Of a DNA stretch of 64,000 nucleotides, positions 8,081 through 16,738 are shown one piece after another (positions within the stretch are counted from its first letter, which is position 1; every line of letters starts with the position of its first letter). The position numbers and the translations under genes were made by a program. The stretch lies in assembly GCF_035117555.1 (NCBI RefSeq), contig NZ_JAYKPK010000012.1:57069-121068 (forward strand), written 5' to 3'. This DNA comes from Yoonia sp035117555 (GTDB lineage Bacteria > Pseudomonadota > Alphaproteobacteria > Rhodobacterales > Rhodobacteraceae). Under the pieces are notes generated by a model. That model searched no databases and was not told where the DNA came from. It was given only the letters and a program-made list of their open reading frames with translations.

Positions 8081-9085
8081 ATGATGGCAATGCACAATCG
8101 CAAAGACATGATCAAACAAGGCGGCATCTGGGTTTTTATCCTGGCGGAGCTGGTGTTCTTTTCCATCGCCGGGCATTTTTGGTCCGCCTCGAACCAAGCC
8201 TTCATGGACCCCGGCAACATGCTGCTGTTGCTGAAACAATCCGCCCCCATCGGGATCATTGCGCTTGGCATGACCATCATCATGATCAACGGCAATATCG
8301 ACCTCAGCGTCGGTGCGATCTTTGCGCTCTCGGCAGTTGTGTTGCTCGACAGTCTGAGCTGGCCGTTCATGGTGGCGCTGGGTGACTGGGCGCTGCCTTT
8401 GGCCTGGGGACTTGCCTTGCTGACGGGGGTGACACTGGGGGCGATCAACGGGTTGATCGTGTGGAAAACCGGCATCGATGCTTTCATTGTCACGCTGGGG
8501 TCAATGCTGGGCTTTCGCGGGCTGGTGTTCATGTATAACGGCGAACAACCGACCAGTAACCTGAACTGGACCCTTGTCGATTTCGCCGAAGCGCAGGTGC
8601 TGGGCCTGCACACGGCAAGCTGGTTCCTGCTTGGCACAGCTTTGGTGCTGTGGTTCGTCACCACGCGCACCAACCATGGCCGCAACGCCTATGCAATCGG
8701 GAACAACCGCGATGCCGCGGTGAACGCGGGTATCCGTGTCGGGCCACATTTCATCTGGAATTTTATGCTGATCGGGTTTCTGGCCGCCCTCTCTGCTGTG
8801 GTGTTCTATTCTGAAAGCGGATCGGTCAATCCAAATGACGGGATGCTCTATGAACTCTGGGCCATTACCGCCGTCGTGCTGGGTGGCACAAAACTTGCTG
8901 GCGGCTATGGCTCGATCATCGGCACGCTGGGCGGTGTCATTGCGATCCAGCTTTTGCGCAAAGGTCTTGGGCATATCGGCGCAGATACCCAGACCGTCAA
9001 CCTGGTCATCGGTCTGATCCTGATCGCCGTTTTGTTCCTTGACCGCCAACTGACCCGCAAAGGCAAAGAGGAGTTGAAGATATGA
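8081..9085 (+). CDS. Sugar ABC transporter permease (RbsC family), second of two
   Basis: A 334-residue permease paralogous to the preceding one: MTIIMINGNIDLSVGAIF near residue 65, DAFIVTLGSMLGFRGLVF near 130, and ITAVVLGGTKLAGGYGSI near 260. The ATG at 8081 is chosen because GAGGAG sits 5 bases upstream; a GTG six bases earlier would overlap the ribosome site. The last codons overlap the ATPase start (ATGA, 9082-9085), so translation is coupled. With the first permease it forms the membrane channel of the importer. Confidence 0.9.
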   Translation: MMAMHNRKDMIKQGGIWVFILAELVFFSIAGHFWSASNQAFMDPGNMLLLLKQSAPIGIIALGMTIIMINGNIDLSVGAIFALSAVVLLDSLSWPFMVALGDWALPLAWGLALLTGVTLGAINGLIVWKTGIDAFIVTLGSMLGFRGLVFMYNGEQPTSNLNWTLVDFAEAQVLGLHTASWFLLGTALVLWFVTTRTNHGRNAYAIGNNRDAAVNAGIRVGPHFIWNFMLIGFLAALSAVVFYSESGSVNPNDGMLYELWAITAVVLGGTKLAGGYGSIIGTLGGVIAIQLLRKGLGHIGADTQTVNLVIGLILIAVLFLDRQLTRKGKEELKI

Positions 9086-10602
9086 CCGATCTGCCCCCTG
9101 TTCTGCGCTTGGAAAACATTGTCAAAACCTTTCCGGGCGTGCGCGCGCTGGATGGCGTGTCTTTCGATCTGCGCCCCGGCGAGGTTCATGCCCTGATGGG
9201 TGAAAACGGCGCTGGCAAATCGACTTTGATGAAGGTGCTGGGCGGCGTGCTGGCCCCAAATGCAGGGCAAATCTTTGTCGCGGAAAAACCTGTGAGCATG
9301 ACAAACCCGCAAGCGGCCAAGGCTTTGGGGGTGGTGTTTATCCATCAGGAGCTCAGCCTTGCAGGCGAATTGACCGTCGCGGAAAACATCTTCCTTGGGG
9401 AACTGCCGCTGAAATCCTTTGGCCGTGTCGATTGGAAAAAGCTATATGCCGATACTGACAAGATCCTGAAAACCTTAAACGTCAGTTTCAACGCCCAAAC
9501 CCGTGTCGGTGATCTGTCCATCGCCAATCAGCAAATGGTCGAAATCGGGCGCGCCCTCACGGTGGACCCCCGCGCGGTGATCTTTGACGAACCGACCGCA
9601 TCACTGACCGATGCAGAAAAAGTCGTGCTGTTCGATGTGATCAGCGATCTGCAGGCACGTGGTGTGGGAATCATCTATATCTCTCACCGGATGGAAGAGA
9701 TTTTCAAAATCACCGACCGGATCAGCGTTCTGCGCGACGGGCAATATCGCGGCACGCTGAACACTTCTGAGACGGATGAAGATAAAGTAACGCAACTGAT
9801 GATCGGCCGCAGCCTCGATCTGTCGCGCAACGCAAGCCACCACACAATGGGCGATACCGCGCTCGAGGTGCGCGGGCTGAGCTGTGGTCGCCTGTTCGAA
9901 GATGTCAGTTTCGCCCTGCGCAAAGGCGAGGTGCTTGGGTTCTACGGCCTTGTCGGTGCAGGCCGGACCGAGATTGCCGAAACGATCTTTGGCCTGCGCA
10001 CGCCCTCTGCGGGGCAGATCCTGCTGAACGGGCAAGAAGTGCAGATCAATTCCCCGATTGAGGCGATCAAGCGTGGCATTTCGCTGGTGCCGGAAGATCG
10101 CAAGGACCAGGGGCTGGTGCTGGGCATGAATTGCAAAGACAACATGACCCTTCCGCAGATCGGCAGGCTGCGCAACGGCCCCTTTATCAGCAACCGCGCC
10201 GAATTGGCGATCTTCGACAAATACCGCGACAAACTGGATATCCGCACGCCGGGGTGGCGGCAGGCCGTGGGCAATCTGTCAGGCGGCAACCAGCAGAAAA
10301 TCGTGATCGGCAAATGGCTGTCGATGCATCCCGAGGTGTTGATCGTCGATGAACCGACACGCGGCATCGACGTGGGCTCCAAATCCGAAATCTACAACCT
10401 GATCCGCGATCTGGCCGCCCAAGGCTTTGCCGTGATCGTCATCAGTTCCGAAATGCCCGAGGTGCTGCATGTATCGGACCGGATCATCGCGATGTTCGCC
10501 GGTCGCGTGATGCGCGAATTCACCGCAGAGGAAGTGACGGAAGACAATCTGATACAGGCCATTTCCGGCATTGCCGTTGACACAGAACATCATGCGCGTT
10601 GA
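9082..10602 (+). CDS. Sugar ABC transporter ATP-binding protein (double ATPase, RbsA family)
   Basis: A 506-residue ATPase with two nucleotide-binding halves. The first has Walker A GENGAGKST (about residue 39), a degenerate signature LSIANQQMVEIG and Walker B VIFDEPTASLT. The second, as usual for RbsA/XylG/MglA, lacks a good Walker A (YGLVGAGRTE) but has signature LSGGNQQKIVIGKWL and Walker B LIVDEPTRGID. It energises the importer encoded by the three preceding genes. About 260 bp of non-coding DNA follow before the quinoprotein gene, with no clear terminator. Confidence 0.92.
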   Translation: MTDLPPVLRLENIVKTFPGVRALDGVSFDLRPGEVHALMGENGAGKSTLMKVLGGVLAPNAGQIFVAEKPVSMTNPQAAKALGVVFIHQELSLAGELTVAENIFLGELPLKSFGRVDWKKLYADTDKILKTLNVSFNAQTRVGDLSIANQQMVEIGRALTVDPRAVIFDEPTASLTDAEKVVLFDVISDLQARGVGIIYISHRMEEIFKITDRISVLRDGQYRGTLNTSETDEDKVTQLMIGRSLDLSRNASHHTMGDTALEVRGLSCGRLFEDVSFALRKGEVLGFYGLVGAGRTEIAETIFGLRTPSAGQILLNGQEVQINSPIEAIKRGISLVPEDRKDQGLVLGMNCKDNMTLPQIGRLRNGPFISNRAELAIFDKYRDKLDIRTPGWRQAVGNLSGGNQQKIVIGKWLSMHPEVLIVDEPTRGIDVGSKSEIYNLIRDLAAQGFAVIVISSEMPEVLHVSDRIIAMFAGRVMREFTAEEVTEDNLIQAISGIAVDTEHHAR

Positions 10603-10810
10603 TAGGCCCCTGTCATCAGTGTCGAAAATCATCCCGCTCCCATTTTGTTGCTTAAGTCGATTTTGAATTGTGTCGCAGTGGGCAGTTCCCGCAGATATCC
10701 ACGCCACTGCGTTTCCGTGAGCTTCGTTCAGTGACAACCAGACATAGCACTGCGTGTTCGGTGCGATGCGCGAGCCCTGCTTGTCCGAAATTTGGAAAAA
10801 ATAAAAAAAG

Positions 10811-10841
10811 CTGGAACGTTTAGAAGACCTTCCTGTTCCAG
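10811..10841. promoter_or_regulatory. Inverted repeat upstream of the PQQ dehydrogenase gene
   Basis: CTGGAAC-N17-GTTCCAG is a perfect 7-bp dyad ending 24 bp before the start codon, next to an A-rich run (10796-10809). It could be an operator or a leader hairpin. No regulator gene lies immediately beside it. Confidence 0.4.
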
Positions 10842-10865
10842 TTACAAACTATGGAAGGGAATCTC

Positions 10866-13391
10866 ATGGTCGCGCCTCGTTCATCACATTCGTCTGCTTC
10901 TACCTTTAGTGTCTGGTGGTCCCGGATTATCGCCGCGATCCTGCTGATTTTTGGTCTGCCACTTTTCGCGGGCGGTGTTTGGCTGATTACATTGGGCGGG
11001 TCATGGTATTACTTGCCAGCGGGCCTTGGGTTGCTTCTGACAGCGTATTTATTGTTTAAACGCAGCTCGATGGCGGTCTGGGTTTATGGCGCAACCTATA
11101 TCGGGACTGTCATCTGGGCCCTCTGGGAAGCTGGCCTTGATCCCTGGGCGCAGGTGCCGAGGCTGATTGCACCTACGATCGTGCTCATTTTGGTTTTAAC
11201 AGCACTTCCCGCCCTGCGCGGACCGGCGCGCCGCAGCGCTGCGATGGTCGGTGTCGGGGTGCTGGTCTCGGCGACAAGCATTCTTGGTCTTGCCACGCAA
11301 CGTATAAGCCCGGCGATGGCACAAGTCGTCGAAGATCCGACAAGCGAACCTGAGGCACCAAATACCGAGGCGTCTGAAAGCCCATCACAAGACCAGATCG
11401 CCGCCACGCCCGCTGCGGATGGATCGGCCTATCTCGATCTCGAGACTGGGGCAGACTGGCCGGCCTATGGTGGGACACATCATGCAATGCGCTACTCGCC
11501 TCTGACACAGATCACGACGGAAAATGTCGGCCAACTCGAAAAGTTATGGGAGTTCCGAACCGGTGATCTTCCGGAAGACGACGAGCCGTTCGGAAACCAG
11601 AACACGCCGGTCAAGGTCGGTGATCGGCTCTATCTCTGTTCGGCGATGAACATGATTACCGCGCTGGATGCAGCGACGGGTACGGAACACTGGACATTTG
11701 ATCCGGAGACACCGGCAGATGCGATTGGGTATAACGCTTCGTGTCGGGGGCTTATATATTTTCAAGATCCGAATGCTGAACAAGGTGAGAATTGCGCGAC
11801 CCGCGTCGTGAACCTGACCCATGACGCTCGCATGATTGCACTCGACACACAGACCGGACAGCTTTGCCAGGATTTCGGCGAGGGTGGTATTGTCGATCTG
11901 ATGCAAGGTCTGGGCGATTATCCTCCGGGGTTCTATGCGCCTACATCACCGCCCACTCTGGTGCGGGACGTTTTGGTTGTGGGCAGTCAGGTCAGCGATG
12001 GACACACGCTTGAAGCGCCGTCCGGGGTAATCCGCGGCTATAATGTTGTGAGCGGAGAGCTTGATTGGGCATGGGATATGGGACGCCCTGGCGAGACCGG
12101 CCTGCCGCCGGAAGGTGAAACCTACACCCAAGGTACACCGAATATGTGGACGATTGCGTCAGGCGACAGCGAACTTGGGCTTGTCTATATGCCGATGGGT
12201 AACTCGGCTGTTGATTACTGGGGTGGTGACCGTTCAGATGCCGAGAATACATATTCCACTGCGATCGTGGCGCTCGACGTGGAGACGGGCGAGGTCGCTT
12301 GGGACTATCAAACGGTGCATTACGACGTCTGGGATTATGATCTGGGCGGTCAGGGGACGTTGGTTGATTTCCCCACCGATGATGGCCCGGTTCCTGCAAT
12401 CATTATGCCGTCTAAACAGGCACAATTCTTTATCCTGAACCGTGAAACTGGCGAGCCATTGGTTAACATTGAGGAACGTGATGCCCCCCAGGGTGGGGTA
12501 GAGCCGGAACGTCTGTCGCCGACGCAGCCTTTCGTCACTGACTTCCCCAATCTCTTGAAACCGACAATTACTGAGGCCGACATGTGGGGCGCGACCCCGC
12601 TTGACCAGCTTTGGTGTCGCATCCAGTTCCGCCAAGCTTCTTATGACGGCGTCTATACGCCCCCTACGGTGGACCGTCCATGGATTCAGTTTCCGGGGTA
12701 TAACGGTGGCGTTGATTGGGGTGGCGTGGCGGTTGACCCCGAGAACGGCATTATGGTCAGCAATTACAACAACATGCCAAACTACAATCAGCTTGTCCCA
12801 CGTGAAGAGGTAGATCAGACTGGCGTCCGGTCCATTACCAATCCTGATTATGACCCAGACGCAGGCGGCGGATCGCACGGGTCGATCAACCCGCAGGAAG
12901 GTGCGCCTTATGGCATCCGCGTCAATGCAGGTTGGCGCGTGCCCTTCACTGGTCTTCTTTGTTCGCAACCGCCCTATGGTGGGATTGCCGCCATTGATCT
13001 GAACACGCGCGAGGTGTTGTGGGATCGCCCCTTCGGCACCGCACGGAAGAACGGTCCCTTCGGCATTCCGTCAATGCTTCCGTTGGAGATTGGCACACCA
13101 AATAATGGCGGGGGGGTCATCACGGCTTCGGGCCTTTTCTTTATCGGTGCTGCAACCGACGACCTGTTCCGTGCGATTGATGTCGAAACAGGCGAGCGTC
13201 TGTGGGACGTGGCCTTGCCAGCGGGCGGCCAAGCAACGCCCATTACTTACGAAGCCGGTGGGCGGCAGATTGTTTTGATCAATGCGGGAGGTCATAATTT
13301 TATGGAAACCCCGGTGGGTGACTATTTCATTGCCTATGCCTTGCCAGAAGATGTCGCAGAAACCAGCGCGGGGGCTAGTGATCTCCCGTAA
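10866..13391 (+). CDS. Membrane-bound PQQ-dependent dehydrogenase, glucose/quinate/shikimate family
   Basis: An 841-residue quinoprotein. Residues about 15-155 hold roughly five hydrophobic segments, the membrane anchor that passes electrons to ubiquinone in this family; residues about 190-830 form the periplasmic eight-bladed propeller. The diagnostic segment YWGGDRSDAENTYS followed by QTVHYDVWDYDLGGQ near residue 480 matches the active-site region of membrane glucose dehydrogenase. ATG 10866 follows AAGGGA by 5 bases; the earlier in-frame ATG at 10851 would overlap that site. Oxidation of an aldose or cyclic polyol in the periplasm is expected; glucose versus quinate cannot be decided. No PQQ-synthesis genes occur in the window. 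Confidence 0.9.
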   Translation: MVAPRSSHSSASTFSVWWSRIIAAILLIFGLPLFAGGVWLITLGGSWYYLPAGLGLLLTAYLLFKRSSMAVWVYGATYIGTVIWALWEAGLDPWAQVPRLIAPTIVLILVLTALPALRGPARRSAAMVGVGVLVSATSILGLATQRISPAMAQVVEDPTSEPEAPNTEASESPSQDQIAATPAADGSAYLDLETGADWPAYGGTHHAMRYSPLTQITTENVGQLEKLWEFRTGDLPEDDEPFGNQNTPVKVGDRLYLCSAMNMITALDAATGTEHWTFDPETPADAIGYNASCRGLIYFQDPNAEQGENCATRVVNLTHDARMIALDTQTGQLCQDFGEGGIVDLMQGLGDYPPGFYAPTSPPTLVRDVLVVGSQVSDGHTLEAPSGVIRGYNVVSGELDWAWDMGRPGETGLPPEGETYTQGTPNMWTIASGDSELGLVYMPMGNSAVDYWGGDRSDAENTYSTAIVALDVETGEVAWDYQTVHYDVWDYDLGGQGTLVDFPTDDGPVPAIIMPSKQAQFFILNRETGEPLVNIEERDAPQGGVEPERLSPTQPFVTDFPNLLKPTITEADMWGATPLDQLWCRIQFRQASYDGVYTPPTVDRPWIQFPGYNGGVDWGGVAVDPENGIMVSNYNNMPNYNQLVPREEVDQTGVRSITNPDYDPDAGGGSHGSINPQEGAPYGIRVNAGWRVPFTGLLCSQPPYGGIAAIDLNTREVLWDRPFGTARKNGPFGIPSMLPLEIGTPNNGGGVITASGLFFIGAATDDLFRAIDVETGERLWDVALPAGGQATPITYEAGGRQIVLINAGGHNFMETPVGDYFIAYALPEDVAETSAGASDLP

Positions 13392-14023
13392 AAGACAACC
13401 GACGCAAGCAATGTCAGCCGAACCTTGGACCAAACTATGCTGGTCGCGAAGGTCACATTAGGGTCAGAAGGCGATCTGCGCGAACGGCTACAGGGACGGG
13501 CGCGTTGGTCTGGCTTTTGTCGTCATTCACGTCGTCAGTATTAGACGGCGACAGTAGCAGCAGACTGCGGTCGCAATGTTGCCCGCCCTGCGGTGACGGT
13601 TTGCTTGTCGGGGCATGGCGCCCAGACTGACCTCGTGCAACGTCCTGCGGGTCGACAAGATGTTTTTCTGGTGCCCTTGTCGGGCTTGGCTGTTGACTGC
13701 TGAAAGAAAAATTTGAGACGCACAGAATCGCCGTTTAATGTTCGTAGCCTCAAGCGCAGGAACTAAGTATGGGCAATCTTGTTCAACAACGCGTGAGCGA
13801 CATACCCCAGTAGGAAAGGCGAAGCGTTGGAAAGGTCACATGGTGCCAGACTAATAAACAAGGACTTAGAAAAGACCCTGAGGGGCGTCGGCCGTACCTT
13901 CGGGGGTGCCTTGATTTTCATGCGGGATCCGCGCCTGTATGAGATCGGTATTCAAGCCGAGTCCTATATCGCACCCTGATATCCGACTGCGGTGTAGCAT
14001 TAGGTGGTCTGATAGAGCCCCGC
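13392..14023. other. Non-coding gap of about 630 bp between convergent genes
   Basis: No convincing gene. The longest frames are short (for example 13541-13753, minus strand, 70 residues), have no ribosome site of note and match nothing recognised. The T-poor, mixed composition is unlike the flanking genes and may be the eroded remains of something. No terminator hairpin with a T-run was found. Confidence 0.5.
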
Positions 14024-14716
14024 CTAGCGGAGGTCGTCACCAACCGGCTGCATCAGGTAAGCCAGCAGCATATCGGCGGCATCCTCTGCGCGGCGGTCAA
14101 GCCATGGCTGGTCAATCGGCAGCCGGAACACCGCGCGCAGGGTATGCATGTTCGAGATCGGGAAATAGCACAGCGAGGCCATGAAGACATAGAATTCCGC
14201 CGGATCAACCCGGCGTCGGAACACGCCTTGCCGGACCCCTTGGGCCAGCACGTCCCCCAGTCTGGTGACCAAGGTGGATTGAATTTCTGATGCATCATGC
14301 AGTTTTGCGACCGTGGCACCGCCCAGCAAGTTTTCGGAATTCAGCATCTGGATGAACCAGGGTTTGGCGCGAAAATGGTCCATCGTGAAATGCACCAATT
14401 CGCGCACCGCCGCACAGGGATCGTCGGGATCAAGGGCAAGTTCCGCCTCGCCGCGGCGGATCTGGACATAGGCTTCGCGCAGTGCTGCGGCATAGATCGC
14501 ATCCTTGTCGCCGAAGTAATCATAGATCATCGGCTTGGAGATCCCCGCGCGGGCCGCGATCCGGTCAATCCGTGCGCCGGAATGGCCCATGGTTGAAAAT
14601 TCTTCCAAGGCCGCCTGCAAGATGTCTTCACGTGTCTGGTCAGCGTCCCGCCGGCGACGGGACGCCGCAGGTTTCGCGGCGAAGCTTTTGGCGGGTTTTT
14701 TGGCATCCTGTGTCAT
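14024..14716 (-). CDS. TetR family transcriptional regulator
   Basis: A 230-residue TetR-type repressor. The N-terminal helix-turn-helix is clear at about residues 27-75 (TREDILQAALEEFSTMGH, IAARAGISKPMIYDYFGDKD). A basic, low-complexity stretch of about 22 residues precedes it. The C-terminal part resembles the RutR-like ligand domain, with a conserved RAKPWFIQML segment. It lies 49 bp beyond the sugar-enzyme operon and on the same strand, so it is likely the last gene of that unit, acting at the dyad at 17932-17951. Ligand unknown. Confidence 0.88.
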   Translation of the reverse strand: MTQDAKKPAKSFAAKPAASRRRRDADQTREDILQAALEEFSTMGHSGARIDRIAARAGISKPMIYDYFGDKDAIYAAALREAYVQIRRGEAELALDPDDPCAAVRELVHFTMDHFRAKPWFIQMLNSENLLGGATVAKLHDASEIQSTLVTRLGDVLAQGVRQGVFRRRVDPAEFYVFMASLCYFPISNMHTLRAVFRLPIDQPWLDRRAEDAADMLLAYLMQPVGDDLR

Positions 14717-14765
14717 GCAACCACATTACAAGCCACGGTCCACCAAAGCCAGCGGTCGCGACCCC

Positions 14766-15596
14766 CTAGCAGGATGTCCGCCCGCGTGCGACGATTGTTG
14801 CCAATACCTCATCCGCGTCGCGCCGCCACCAGTCGCGGTCAGAGAAGATCTCCACTTCGTTCAGGCCGGTGAACCCCTGTGCCGTGACCAGACCGCGCAG
14901 ATAGGGGATGTCGATCACCCCATCGCCCATCATGCCACGATCGGTCAGCAGATCGCGCGTCGGCACCAGCCAGTCGCAGATATGAAACGCCATCAGCCGG
15001 TCAGGCCCTGCACGTTCAATCTGGGCGGGCAGCGTCGGGTCCCACCAGACATGATAGACATCGACAGCGCAGCCGATCCCATCGCCCAGCCGGTCGCAGA
15101 TATCCAGCGCATGCGCCATCGTGTTTACACAGGCCCGGTCTGCGGCATACATCGGATGCAAAGGTTCAATAGCGATTTTGACACCGGCCTTGCGCGCGTA
15201 ATCCAGCGTGCGCGACAACCCTTCTTCGACCAGATCCCAGGCGCGGGGCAGGTCTTTTGATCCTTTCGGCAGGCCGCCAACGACCATCACAAGGCAATCT
15301 GCGCCGATAGTCGCTGCTTCATCCACGGCGCGGCAATTGTCGTCGATCACCGCCTGATCAACCGCGCCACTTTCGGTAAACCAGCCACCCCGGCACAGTC
15401 CCGAAACCCGCAGCCCCGCATCACGGATCGCGCGCGCCGCATGATCGACGCCCATGTCATGCAGCTTGTCGCGCCAGGGCGAGATGCCCGCGATCCCGTG
15501 CCGGGCGCAGCCCTCGATACATTGCGCCAAGTCCCATTGTTCGCGCAATGTCGCCGTGTTCAGCGATAGCTGGTCGGGTCCGATCCCGCTGGTCAT
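14766..15596 (-). CDS. Sugar phosphate isomerase/epimerase family protein (xylose-isomerase-like TIM barrel)
   Basis: A 276-residue AP_endonuc_2-type TIM barrel. Landmarks are GLCRGGWF near residue 85, the acidic residue in VKIAIEPLHPMYAADRA near 140 (family metal ligand Glu), the Asp/His set in CAVDVYHVWWDP near 180 and the final Glu in GLNEVEIFSDRDWW near 250. This ligand set predicts a divalent-metal isomerase or epimerase. Its ATG overlaps the DUF993 stop (ATGA). It probably acts with the neighbouring oxidoreductase and DUF993 protein on the same sugar; the substrate is unknown. Confidence 0.85.
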   Translation of the reverse strand: MTSGIGPDQLSLNTATLREQWDLAQCIEGCARHGIAGISPWRDKLHDMGVDHAARAIRDAGLRVSGLCRGGWFTESGAVDQAVIDDNCRAVDEAATIGADCLVMVVGGLPKGSKDLPRAWDLVEEGLSRTLDYARKAGVKIAIEPLHPMYAADRACVNTMAHALDICDRLGDGIGCAVDVYHVWWDPTLPAQIERAGPDRLMAFHICDWLVPTRDLLTDRGMMGDGVIDIPYLRGLVTAQGFTGLNEVEIFSDRDWWRRDADEVLATIVARGRTSC

Positions 15597-16738
15597 GCCG
15601 CCACCCCGCGCGCGGCAAAGACCGCCCTTGCCCGCGCTGCGGTACGGTCCGGATCGGTGATCAGGCCCGCGTCATTTGCCAGCCGCAGGATTTCTGCCAG
15701 ATGCAGGGTAGAGCGTGCGCTTTCCTGTCCGCCAATCATCGTGAAATGGTCCTGATGACCATTCAGATAGGCCAGAAACACCACGCCCGTTTTGTAAAAC
15801 CGTGTCGGCGCGCGGAAGATATGGCGCGACAGCGGCACGGTGGGTGCAAAAGTCGCGTGATAGGCGTCAGTATCGCCTGCGGCCAGTTCCGACAATGCCT
15901 TCGCCGCGACACCGGCGATGGGGTCGAAAATACCCAGCAAAGCATGGGAATGGCCCTGATCATCGCCCGCGATCAGATCGGGATAGTTGAAATCATCGCC
16001 GGTATACATCACCACGCCTTCGGGCAGGCGGCGGCGCATCGCGATTTCCTTTTCCGCCGACAGCAAACTGATCTTGATCCCATTGACCTTGGCGGCATTT
16101 TCCGCGATGATCGACAGGCAGGTATCCATGGCGGTCATGTGATCGCCTGACCCCCAATAGCCTTGCAGCGCGGGATCAAACATTTCACCCAGCCAATGTA
16201 GGATCGCAGGGCGTTCCAGCCCGGACAGAACCCGTGCATAGACGCGGGCGTAGTCGTCAGGGCCGGTCGCCGCCACTGCCAAGGCGCGCGACGCCATCAG
16301 GATGACGCGCGATCCTGCCGCCTCGACCGCTTCGCATTGTTCCTCATAGGCGCGGATCACATCGTCGATGGTGACATCCGGGCCGGGGGTCAGGTGATCG
16401 GTGCCCGCACCTGAGGCGATCAGATGGCCATGGCCGCGCGCCAGATCGGTTGATCTGCGGATCAGTTCAAGCGACGTCGGCCAGTCAAGCCCCATGCCGC
16501 GTTGGGCGGTGTCCATCGCCTCGGCCACGCCGAAACCTAAGCCCCACAGATGTTCGCGAAAAGCCAGGGTGCGGTCCCAATCGACCGCAGCCTCCATCCA
16601 TGGATCAGCCTCGGCCAAAGGGTCGCAGACGACATGGGCCGCGGCATAGGCAATGCGGTTCCAGTCGCCAGATGCCTGTATGGCAGGGCCAGCGCGCAGG
16701 GCAACGGACCCGCCGGGAAGGTTGAGTATATTGCTCAC
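15593..16738 (-). CDS. DUF993 family protein (dihydrodipicolinate-synthase-like barrel)
   Basis: A 381-residue protein of the DUF993 family, related to the DapA/aldolase TIM-barrel superfamily. Conserved-looking stretches include AAHVVCDPLAEADPW near residue 35, MDTAQRGMGLDWP near 75, the lysine in AKVNGIKISLLSAEKE near 225 and VVMYTGDDFNYPDL near 250. The start is the GTG at 16738, overlapping the stop of the oxidoreductase gene (GTGA); the longer upstream frame lies wholly inside that gene. The strict coupling with Gfo/Idh and epimerase genes points to an aldolase- or hydrolase-like step in an undefined sugar pathway. Family call is firm, activity is not. Confidence 0.85.
   Translation of the reverse strand: MSNILNLPGGSVALRAGPAIQASGDWNRIAYAAAHVVCDPLAEADPWMEAAVDWDRTLAFREHLWGLGFGVAEAMDTAQRGMGLDWPTSLELIRRSTDLARGHGHLIASGAGTDHLTPGPDVTIDDVIRAYEEQCEAVEAAGSRVILMASRALAVAATGPDDYARVYARVLSGLERPAILHWLGEMFDPALQGYWGSGDHMTAMDTCLSIIAENAAKVNGIKISLLSAEKEIAMRRRLPEGVVMYTGDDFNYPDLIAGDDQGHSHALLGIFDPIAGVAAKALSELAAGDTDAYHATFAPTVPLSRHIFRAPTRFYKTGVVFLAYLNGHQDHFTMIGGQESARSTLHLAEILRLANDAGLITDPDRTAARARAVFAARGVAA

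Noticed and set aside
13541..13753. 70-codon minus-strand frame in the gap after the PQQ dehydrogenase
   Set aside because: No homology I recognise and no ribosome site.
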